From: Sclerotiophoma versabilis
Taxonomy: Eukaryota; Ascomycota; Dothideomycetes; Pleosporales; Didymellaceae
DNA: 64,000 nt
Reading direction: 5' to 3'
NCBI GenBank assembly: GCA_012274445.1
Contig: JAAROD010000015.1
Span: 868,001 to 932,000 of the forward strand
In this document: one piece after another, positions 56,438 through 64,000 of the stretch
Numbering within the stretch: the stretch's first letter is position 1
Layout: each line of letters starts with the position of its first letter
Program-made: the position numbers and the translations under genes
The notes under the pieces: model-generated
The model's database searches: none
The model's input: only the letters and a program-made list of their open reading frames with translations
What the model was told of the DNA's origin: nothing

Positions 56438-58212
56438 TCACTCGGCAATGGTATGTATGTCGTTCTTCTTTTTGGTGAAGAAACGTCTGAGCGACTGGAG
56501 ACTGCCCCTCTTGAGCAGTCTCTTACTTGTCGTCTCTGAGTAAGTGCTGACAGAAGTTGGTGGTCTGTCTGGCGGTTCGGCAGACTTCACAGAGCGTAGG
56601 TTTGAACTTGTTGGTGTCATAGCACCTAAACGGCCGGACACGGACTGTTTAGGAGTATGTTGGGCGCTGCTCGGGAACAGGCCAAACTGGGTGCTCGAAG
56701 AGGCCGAACGTGGTGGGGCTGTACTAGCTGGCGACATGATGGAAGCTCCTGACATTGAAGAGTAAGCTGAGTCCTTTGCTGTTATAGGCGGACTGTCTCC
56801 TTCTTTATTGGACGTTCGCCGATGACCATGCTTGTGGCCGATACGACTTGGTTCTGTCTGGGGTAGTGCGGCAGCCTTACTTTGCTCTTCACTGTGCCAG
56901 GCTTCGTGGTGGTACTCGGGCTGCTTTGGTGCAGGTGGACTTGGCACGTGTATGTCAGGACGAGAAGCAGGCGGTGGAGGCGAGGCGGGCGATTCAATCT
57001 GTTGCTGCCCGTTTCCAGCCAGGTAAGGGTTCACGGGCTCTGGCTGTGGCTGATAATGAGGCACCCGTGAGATTGGACGGCCACGAACTTCAGCATCAGG
57101 GGGCGTTCTGCGGTCTGTCTGTGGAGGCGCGAGGATGACTGGTAATTGTGGGGTGGGTGGTGTGGGGAGAGGTTTATTCTGTGAGCCTTTTCGGGACGAT
57201 CGGCGACCGTTGTCGCGCAAGTTGGACTTGGACGAGTTGCGTGAGGATGAAGTGGTCGCAATCTGCGAGCTGTTAGTTTCAGCGCTGCTGAGCCTTGACA
57301 TGGACGGCATACCAAGCTTCGCCGGCTGGCGGCGCCACAGCGTTTCTCGATTTCATTGCAATAACTGCTCACTTGCACCAGCACAGTCCCAAGCCGTTCA
57401 GCTTTGGTCACCAAGCTCTGCAAGAATTGCGCCCAGCCACCAGTGTTTCCGCACATGGCAGAATAGATGCGGCCAACGTCTTCGTTGTGATAGGCCCACT
57501 CGTCGCCAATGTCGCGCAGATAGAGCTCGAGTTCGTGGTTCGCGTCTCGGTAGATGCTGATGTCGGTGAGGTAGTCGTTGAGCAGCTGCGACATGCGGTT
57601 GATGGTTCGCTCAATGGTGATGTTGCCGTCCAGCAACGAGGCACGGTAGGCGCGGTCGTCGAGGAGGCGGTCGAATTCATTGACGTGTTCCATGGGGACT
57701 CTTAGGCACTTGTGGCGGAAGAGCATGTCCTTGAGGCTCTGGTCGATGTCTTCGTTTGCGCGCTGCAGGAAGCTGTCGAGCTCGTTGACGTGTTTCAGGA
57801 GGATGTCGGCGACATCGGCGGTCGACTTCTCGAGGCGCTGGTGCAGCAGGTGGACGCCGAAGACGATCTGGGTGATGGTCTTCAGCAAGGGGTGGTATTT
57901 GGCCTTGGGGTGGTGGCGCCAATGGCAGCTGTAGGTGTAGTTGTAGGAGAGCTCTTCGGCATCGGCGTCTCTGCACAGCAATTGCTGGCGAGTCTTGACG
58001 CCGCGGCCAGGTGTGCTGAAGGGGACGAAGGCTGTGTCGCCAGTCGCGTCGAGCATGGACTCCTCGAAGGCGGCCTGCATCGAGGGCAGGGGGTGGATGG
58101 GGAAGGTGGCGGCCATGGCGGGTTCGTCGCGCTCGTGCTGCCATTCGAAGGGATCGCGGTGCTGCTCGAGGCTGCGGCGGGCGCGCTGCGAGGGTCTGCG
58201 GAGAGGGACCAT
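56438..58212 (-). CDS. Conserved helical protein with disordered C-terminus, unknown function
   Basis: The product is 574 residues from exons 58212-57313 and 57262-56438. The 50 bp intron is textbook (GTATGC, ACTAAC, CAG) and joins SRRSL to IATTSS in frame. Residues 70-300 are helical and look conserved among filamentous ascomycetes: HHPKAKYHPLLKTITQIVFG, LHQRLEKSTADVADILLKHV, MLFRHKCLRVPMEHVNEFD, MSQLLNDYLTDISIYRD, MCGNTGGWAQFLQSLV and SYCNEIEKRCGAASRR. The second exon is Ser/Pro/Lys-rich and disordered, ending with a basic RRFFTKKKNDIHT. No catalytic motif or membrane span is seen. A scaffold or adaptor is possible. The start could also be the later Met at MAATFPIHP. Confidence 0.72.
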
Positions 58213-58327
58213 GGGGAAGCGCGGCGCCAGGTGGGCGATGGGATGGCCCGGATTCCGACGAGGCTGTCGACCGCTATGTCACGCACGCACGCAGGCAGGC
58301 CCGGGCCCGGACTGGCAGGTCGCAGGC

Positions 58328-58355
58328 GGCAGGTGGCAGGTGGCAGGTGGCAGGT
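58328..58355. repeat. Heptamer array GGCAGGT x4
   Basis: Four perfect direct copies of a 7-base unit in the intergenic region. Confidence 0.92.
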
Positions 58356-58362
58356 GGCCGAG

Positions 58363-58397
58363 GGCGGTTGGCGGTGGGCGGTGGGCGGTGGGCGGTT
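58363..58397. repeat. Heptamer array GGCGGT(T/G) x5
   Basis: Five adjacent copies, starting eight bases after the preceding array, with only the last base varying. Confidence 0.92.
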
Positions 58398-58580
58398 GGC
58401 AGTTCAGGGCCGAGGGCGCGCATACGCACACGACACGTCGCGAAGCAGGGCGGGCAGGAGGGTGGAGGGCCGGGGGCTGGCAGTGTGCGCCCGCCGCTGT
58501 TCTAGCAGGCTTCGGTGGGCGGTGAGGTGGGCCGCATGCTGCTGCTGAGGTTTGGAGTCGCGAAGGGGGCCACCAGGGCT

Positions 58581-58629
58581 GCACGCCGCACGCTGCACGC
58601 CGCACGCCGCACGCTGCACGCTGCACGCC
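58581..58629. repeat. Heptamer array GCACGC(C/T) x7
   Basis: Seven adjacent copies alternating between two variants, plus a partial copy GCAC. Confidence 0.92.
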
Positions 58630-58730
58630 GCACCGGGGAAACGCTGCGGAAGGCCGCGGCAGAGAACGAGGGCCAGGTAGAGATCGGAGGCCCATGCAGC
58701 TCTCCCGGGGCAGAAGACGGCGTGGGCGGC

Positions 58731-58764
58731 GGGCTGGGGCTGCGGGCTGGGGCTGCGGGCTGCT
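58731..58764. repeat. 14/7-bp GGGCTG-rich array
   Basis: A 14-base unit (about two heptamers) is repeated about two and a half times. Confidence 0.85.
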
Positions 58765-59111
58765 GACTGCAGACGACTGCGGCCGACTGGAGCGGACCGC
58801 CGTGTCTGTGCCGGTGCTGGTGGTGCTGGCGGTGCTGGCGGCGCTGTGCCTGTCCTGCGCTGCCTGCGCCTGTGCCTGTGCCTGTGCCTGCGCGGGCGGG
58901 AGCCTCGCCCTGCCCGCCTAGCGAGCTCGACCTTGCCCAACAGACGCGCAGAAGCAGACCTGGGCCAAGCACGCAGGCGTCGGTGCTGCCGTGCTGCCAC
59001 GCTGCAACGCTCCCCAGCCAGCGCGTCTGCTGCTCACTGTGTCTGGCGCGCGCGCATTCTCGCACGCCGTGACCCCTCCCTGTGCGACGCCGGCCTGCAG
59101 CAGCCATCGCC

Positions 59112-59625
59112 ATGCACTCCTCAGCGCCTGCGCCTGCGCCTGCACCTGCGCCTGACTGCAACCGAACACGTCCATCCACCACCCCCCATGCCTCCATGGA
59201 CGAGGACGAGCCACACGTCCCCTCGCCCGCCTCGCCTGACTCAGCCGAAGCCAGCGCCGCCGCGCCTGACCCGCTAGCTGCAGCCGCTGCAAGGACAATA
59301 GCCGACGTCATCAGCGACTTCACCCGCGCCCTCGTCCACCGCGACGGCACCTGCGCCCGCGTCCGGCCCTCACTCGAGCTGGCCCTGCGCGCCGCCGCCG
59401 CCGCCTCCAGCACGCCCAGACTGACCATCGCGCCGCCCGAGCACCGCGACGAGGCCCGGGCCACCACCGCCGACGACGACACTGCTCCAGCTGCACTGCC
59501 GCCCCCCACGCCCACGCGCCGCGCCTCGGATGCTGCTCTCGCAAAGGACACCGTCTCGCGCAAGAAGCGCAGGCGCGACAATGGCGGCGACGCTGCGAAC
59601 ACGCGCCCGCGCACCAGCGAAGACG

Positions 59626-59666
<41 letters not shown>

Positions 59667-60413
59667 ATCATGTCCCTGACCTCCAAGCAACATCTCGACC
59701 AGCTCCTGCTCAAACTCCGCGAGGACATACAAGACGACGCCACCGAAACCCTCAACCACGTACAGCGCCTGCTGCGCCGCTTCATGCAAGAATGGCACCA
59801 GCACACTCGACGCGGCTCCGAACGCTCGCAGACAACACAGCCAGGTCGTCCCTTCCGCAACTCCATATTCGTCGCCGCAACAGGAACGGGAACATGTGGC
59901 CCGTTCCCGTCATCTGGTGTCGACCGCGACGACGCCAACGCCTCGATAGCCAAAGTAATCCGTCGAGAGGCAGCGCTTGTGTCACGGCAGATCAAGTGGG
60001 CCGAGGACTGCAGGCGAGTCGCCAACGACGTCCACATCAACCGCGAAGACACTTGGCGCACCTCCTCCGCCGGCTTCCACGACCAGCAGCGACAGGACCG
60101 CGAAGCCTTTCAGAACCGACTCGTCCACGAGTCGGCAATGCATTCTCACACGCTCAACCAGATTCTGAATGAAGTCAAAGCCATTGGATTGTATGCGCAG
60201 AACTTAAAGTGGGAGACTCCAAGCTACTTGAACCACATGCCGAACCCCTCACCCCAACTACCTGCACCGCCTGCCTTCCCTGCTACCCAACCAGGACCAC
60301 CAGCCTTTCCCACCCAGTCCACGCGCACCCCATCGTCAGCCTCAAAACAATCGACCCAGCAGACACACTTTACCTGGAAGACAGGCCGCGGTCCCGGTAC
60401 ACAAAATGGATGA
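59112..60413 (+). CDS. Hypothetical protein with Asp-His repeat
   Basis: This is a single exon of 433 residues, unrecognised. The N-terminal 180 residues are Ala/Pro/Arg-rich with a basic SRKKRRR patch that could serve nuclear import. An Asp-His repeat follows (59622-59666). A helical middle then begins with HLDQLLLKLREDIQDDATET and LNHVQRLLRRFMQEWHQHT. A second helical block contains INREDTWRTSSAGFHDQQRQ. A Pro-rich tail ends the protein. The ordered parts look like a coiled-coil or helical-bundle protein. The ATG at 59112 (MHSSAPAP) follows the stop-free upstream region; MDEDEPHVP at 59196 is another possible start. Confidence 0.6.
59622..59666 (+). repeat. GACCAC hexamer array coding (Asp-His)6
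   Basis: Six copies of a 6-base unit, in frame, giving alternating Asp and His in the hypothetical protein. Alternating D/H could bind divalent metals, but this is inference. Confidence 0.92.
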
Positions 60414-60527
60414 ACAGTCCACAAAATACATCCTTACTCAGGCGAAACCTCGGACGCTAAGAATGACGAGGGCAGGGATTGGATTCAAGGATCAGTACTA
60501 TACATGAAGCCATCTCGGTGAATAGCT

Positions 60528-62016
60528 CTACCAACCCCGCCATCTCGGCCACACATCAACCACCTCGTTCCCTCCTTGCTCCGAGTCCACTACAAGGTAC
60601 CATCCAAACCCAGCACCTGCAACACAAGCATGGTTCGGCCAAACCTCCACCTTGTCCCCGATCGCCAGCTCATTGCACTTGCCCCTATCCCCCTCCCACG
60701 TCAAGATCCCGTGTTCCTGGCTGATCCTCCCAACAATCCACCCGGTTTTCTCTCCGCGCTCGTCGTACACTGAAGTTGTCTTTGAATTACCAAGCGCTCC
60801 CGTGACAATTCCCCATCCAGGATAGCTCTTACACGGTTCGCGCCCCATGGCCAAGCTGCCCGCCGAAATCAAGGCCTCGGGCTTCTCGCGCTCGGTATAG
60901 ACGGACGTGACTTCGACAAGTGTACGGATCGCAATGCTGTCCTTGCTCAGCGGCTGGAACCCTTCTCTGCCATCGCTCTCTGCCGGCCGGGCGTGCGTAG
61001 CGACTTGCTGGCAGTCAAGCAGCGGATACACACCAGCGTGCAGCTCGACTGTGTACTGTTCCTTCAGTCTCGCAAGCACAGCATGGAACTCATCCACACG
61101 AGGCGATGAAGAAGAAAGCATGTTCTGCGCTGCAGTCGCTGTGGGTGTTGCGCCGATACTCAGCACTAGTCCCCTGCGCTTCTCCTCCGGCACAGCTTGT
61201 ACCGCAACCTCGAGTCCGACGAGTTCTTCAATCAGCCCTGCCGCTGCGTCGTCCTCGCTGCTGCCGCCATACGAGTGCCCGAAGTGCGAGTAAAACCCTT
61301 TCAGCACCACCGCACCCTGTCCTCCTTTGCTGCTATCCTTGGCCAAAACCGTCTCGACAAGGGGCGCAAACTTCGGGCTCGACGTCACAATCCCGGCCCG
61401 CTGGTACCCGGTGTCTATCTTGATGAACACGCCCATCTTCGTCTTGGGATGGAAGGCCGGGTGTGCAGTGAGACGGTCATGGAAGCGCGTGAAAGCATCC
61501 TCATTATCAATCATGACATGGACCGATTCAGGCTCAAGCCCACCAACCAGCGCAACAAGGCGCGGCACGGCGCTCTGAGGCACCGGGACACCGTAGAGAA
61601 TCTGCGCACACACAAATTAGCACAACAAAAATCCCACCCTCGTGATTAGAACTTGACATGGAACCAGGACAACATACACTAGCCTCCCTCCCCCTCTGCT
61701 GCTCCGCCCCCACATATCCAGCCAAATTCTCCGCCTCCGCAACCGTACTAACGATGAACCGCGCCGCCGCCGCATCGCCCACCCCTTCCAGCCCATCCCC
61801 CACCATCAGCCGCGACACCTCAAGCGTCTTATGGCTCTTGACATGCGCTCGAAACCCAATCCCTAGCTTCTCGCACACCTGCAGCATCGCACTGCAGTTC
61901 CTGACTACCACCCTGCGGTCCACCACCACACTCGGCGTCGGCAGATCCACCAGCATTTTGCCCACGAATTGCTCCTTGAGCGATGCCACGTCGCTGAGCG
62001 GATAGTTGTGCGCCAT
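60528..62016 (-). CDS. DSD1: D-serine dehydratase (DSD1-type, alanine-racemase fold)
   Basis: This PLP- and zinc-dependent enzyme of the DSD1/D-threonine-aldolase family converts D-serine to pyruvate and ammonia. The 470-residue protein has Lys60 in RAHVKSHKT as the PLP Schiff-base lysine. Barrel strands follow, with VFIKIDTGYQRAGI, KGFYSHFGHSYGG, LSIGATPTA and ELHAGVYPLLDCQQ. The C-terminal beta domain holds the zinc motif His437-x-Cys439 (WPNHAC), which separates dehydratases from plain racemases. Two exons: 62016-61678 and 61601-60528. The 76 bp intron (GTATGT...GCGCAG) keeps frame and joins the two halves of the barrel. The promoter carries an 8-copy 7-bp array. Confidence 0.85.
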
Positions 62017-62626
62017 GCTGTGTGGATAGCGGGTGAATTATGCGAATCGTGGATTGTAGGTTGTATATCGTATGTCGTCGTATATCGAAGGTTGTATGTT
62101 GTATGTTGTAGGTTGTAGGTTGTAGGTTGTAGGTTGTAGGTTGTAAATCGAAAATTCTAAATTCTAAATACTAAATCCTATCTGCTGCTTTTATCATCGC
62201 TCTCGGTGGCTAGCTGCCCGGGTTCTAGCTCTACGCCTCGTGTAGCTTGTAGGGCGTCTGCTTTTGCCTGATTGAGTGAGTGATGAAAGCAACTTGTCCG
62301 CGTCCGATCTGGCGGCTATTGGTTTTTCTGGGGGTAATCGTTGTTATATTTTGGGGGTAATTGTTATTATATCCTAGCGTAATCGTTGACGTTGAGGTCA
62401 GGGCGGACTTTGAATCTCCGGATTGGAGCGGGGCGAAGTGGGGGTGAGGCTGACGGGAAGGATACTACTTTTAGATTCCAAGGCGAGGGGTCTTTTAACG
62501 TCACGCGGAGCACGAGTTGAGATTGTGGATGTGGAATGAAACGATGGCCTTGTTGCTTGCTGAGATTGTCACAGCATATTCATGTACTCGCGCTGAACAA
62601 GTATAGAAGCATCACCGGAAAGCACC
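62017..62626. promoter_or_regulatory. DSD1 promoter and spacer
   Basis: This interval separates the DSD1 start from the YVC1 stop. It includes the GTTGTAG array at 62091-62146 followed by AT-rich AAATTCTAAATTCTAAATACT. No gene was seen. Confidence 0.55.
62091..62146. repeat. Heptamer array GTTGTA(G/T/A) x8
   Basis: Eight adjacent 7-base copies starting 75 bases upstream of the DSD1 ATG. The first two end in T, five end in G and the last ends in A. Confidence 0.95.
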
Positions 62627-64000
62627 CTATAAACCCGGTCCTGGCCATGCACTGCTCAGTCTCCTTCGCCTCGTCAGAACACTGCCTGGGCTGATGCTTC
62701 TGCGATCTGCACCCGCAGCGCCAGCGAAACTGTTCTCGAGAATTGCGTCTTCCAGGTCATCTTCCTCCTCGATTCTTTCAATAATCTCTCTTGGCGCTTC
62801 CTCTTCAAATACCGCTTGCAGATCAGCATGCGGGCTCATCTTGCTCCAGCTCCAGAAGCCACCGTCGAACAGCCACTTGGAGCGCTTGGTGGGTCCTGGA
62901 CCACTCATGCTGCGTCTGCGCGTTGACTTCCACAGCGTTCGACGTTCATGCCATGCAATTGCCAGCAGGAACGGCGCATTGAGGACACGAATTGCTGTGA
63001 TATTGATCTTATGAAACCAGCGCGGCGTCAAAATGAACTTAAGCGGTAGGAGAATGATAAAAGCCAGCAGGTTGAAAGGCGGCCGATAGGCGAACAGTGT
63101 GTCTGACTTGACGCCTTCGAAGGTCATGACTGCACGGCGAAATTGAATTTCGGCAGTAGCATCGGCGGCGATCTTTGAGAACGTGTTGGAGAGGATGGAC
63201 ACCAAGACTGTCAAGAAGAGCGTGTTGCCGATGAACGCGTAGATGACCATCAGAACCGGACCGAGAATTTCATGAAATGCGGGTGCTTCGTCAATACCAG
63301 TGCCGTCGAGCCCGAACCAGATCCATAGCATCCATTTGGAGATAGTGATCACGTTGGGTGCGTCTACGTCCGTAGCTGGGTTGGACATGCTGAGCCACTT
63401 GAGCGCTAGCAAGAAACCACCGAAGCACCAAACAGCAATGAGACTGAGCGCTGTGAACTCCTTCACCATTGCTCGCAACGAAATAAAGAGCATGTTCTCC
63501 GGCATTAGGTTGAAGGCAATCCGTGGGAAGAGTATTGGCGACGCTATCGCCAGCAGATCAAGTGCCTGTCTGCCTGTTTCATCATTCCCGAGGACCCAAC
63601 CATGCACGCGCATCCAGAAGTAGACTATGAAGATAGCCGCAAATGTGACGTCAAGGAAGGCCCAGAGCTCTTGAGTGTGAACCTCCCATCCATGTTCTAA
63701 GCATGAGACTAACTCATCCAGCACCCAACCACCTCCATATAGCAGGAAGACTACCTCAGCTGTCGTCAATGTGTGGTCTACTCGTTCGTGCATCGTCCAG
63801 CAATAGCATGCAAGAAGAACCACAAACTGAACAACTTCGATGATATTCCGCGTACGGGGTACCATAAGGCGGTATTGGTTGAGCAGTGGAGCTTTGCGGG
63901 GATCGTATAACGATATCGGCTTGTGCTTGTAGTGATCTGGAATGATGTCGATGAAGGTTGTCGGCGTATACACAATACGCCCTCGGTACACAGCATCGAT
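62627..64000 (-). CDS. YVC1: Vacuolar TRP-type cation channel Yvc1 (3' part, runs off the window)
   Basis: This is the fungal TRPY channel that releases calcium from the vacuole. The visible part begins inside a conserved block (YRGRIVYTPTTFIDIIPDHY, then SLYDPRKAPLLNQYRLMVPR) and continues through several membrane spans: VVQFVVLLACYCW, LDVTFAAIFIVYFWM and LIAVWCFGGFLLALKWL. The pore element is WMLWIWFGLDGTGID, followed by the last span LVSILSNTFSKI. A cytosolic C-terminus with an acidic cluster (RIEEEDDLEDAI) resembles the calcium-sensing patch of yeast Yvc1. The frame is open to the window edge and has no ATG there, so the true start and N-terminal domain lie beyond 64000. No intron is needed in this part. 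Confidence 0.87.
   Translation of the reverse strand: MDAVYRGRIVYTPTTFIDIIPDHYKHKPISLYDPRKAPLLNQYRLMVPRTRNIIEVVQFVVLLACYCWTMHERVDHTLTTAEVVFLLYGGGWVLDELVSCLEHGWEVHTQELWAFLDVTFAAIFIVYFWMRVHGWVLGNDETGRQALDLLAIASPILFPRIAFNLMPENMLFISLRAMVKEFTALSLIAVWCFGGFLLALKWLSMSNPATDVDAPNVITISKWMLWIWFGLDGTGIDEAPAFHEILGPVLMVIYAFIGNTLFLTVLVSILSNTFSKIAADATAEIQFRRAVMTFEGVKSDTLFAYRPPFNLLAFIILLPLKFILTPRWFHKINITAIRVLNAPFLLAIAWHERRTLWKSTRRRSMSGPGPTKRSKWLFDGGFWSWSKMSPHADLQAVFEEEAPREIIERIEEEDDLEDAILENSFAGAAGADRRSISPGSVLTRRRRLSSAWPGPGL

Larger units (their letters stand above)
58213..59111. promoter_or_regulatory. Divergent promoter filled with GC-rich tandem repeats
   Basis: This is the 899 bp between two outward-facing starts. 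It is GC-rich and carries four arrays of 7-bp units plus a 6-bp (TGCCTG-like) array near 58863-58892. Long open frames here are by-products of stop-poor GC-rich repeats and change frame with each 7-bp unit. Confidence 0.6.

Noticed and set aside
57326..57372. Alternative 47 bp intron (GTGAGC...GCCAG) in the conserved helical gene
   Set aside because: It would remove SYCNEIEKRCGAASRR, which looks conserved. The GTATGC/ACTAAC/CAG intron at 57312-57263 is a better fit and keeps frame.
58279..60061. Long open frames on both strands across the 58-60 kb region
   Set aside because: GC-rich repeats lack stop codons; these frames run through heptamer arrays and opposite a supported gene.

Overview
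The window looks like nuclear DNA of a filamentous ascomycete (Pezizomycotina), most likely a Dothideomycete. The genes lie on both strands and carry short introns, mostly 45-76 bp, with GT...AG ends and CTAAC/CTGAC-type branch points. Polycistrons are absent, intergenic spaces are long, and the recognisable proteins are eukaryotic and fungal: Cue3, uS10, Tan1, Dop1, Cog5, Vts1, a GH47 mannosidase and a TRPY/Yvc1 channel. The assignment rests on gene structure and family recognition read by eye. No database search was run, and exon borders are inferred from frame continuity and splice signals.

Layout, left to right. 0-3.1 kb: a broken BTB/POZ gene and an F-box gene. 3.7-8.8 kb: a translation block in which CUE3 (ribosome-quality-control trigger subunit) and RPS20 (uS10) diverge from one 329 bp promoter, followed by TAN1 (tRNA ac4C cofactor). 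9.9-11.0 kb: an aminoglycoside-phosphotransferase-like gene with degenerate catalytic motifs. 12.8-14.6 kb: two unrecognised reading frames. 15.8-21.6 kb: DOP1 in five exons, facing a small one-span membrane protein with three PY motifs (about 21.9-22.3 kb). 24.3-26.4 kb: a secreted protein with a Pro/His-rich insert. 29.7-30.6 kb: a C2H2 zinc-finger gene.

30.6-35.3 kb is gene-poor and holds a second broken BTB-like relic. 35.4-38.9 kb: a divergent pair, one gene resembling fungal proteins with an NLR-type N-terminus and DUF7580-like C-terminus, the other an unrecognised polyQ protein. 39.1-45.4 kb: a compact run of VPS71/SWC6 (SWR1 chromatin remodeller), an acyl-protein thioesterase, a GH47 alpha-mannosidase, a 77-residue protein and COG5. 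46.9-48.9 kb: VTS1. 50.6-58.2 kb: a giant serine-rich protein with a tiny frame immediately behind its stop, then a conserved helical protein of unknown role. 58.2-59.1 kb: an intergenic stretch with four tandem arrays of 7-bp units. 59.1-64 kb: a hypothetical protein with an Asp-His repeat, a DSD1-type D-serine dehydratase, and the 3' part of a YVC1-type vacuolar channel running off the right edge.

The genes do not form one pathway. Some neighbours do share themes. CUE3 and RPS20 encode a ubiquitin reader and the ribosomal protein whose ubiquitin mark its complex acts on. DOP1, the PY-motif protein, APT1, the mannosidase, COG5 and YVC1 all act in or on the Golgi, endosome or vacuole system. 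No tRNA, rRNA, CRISPR array or intact transposon was recognised.
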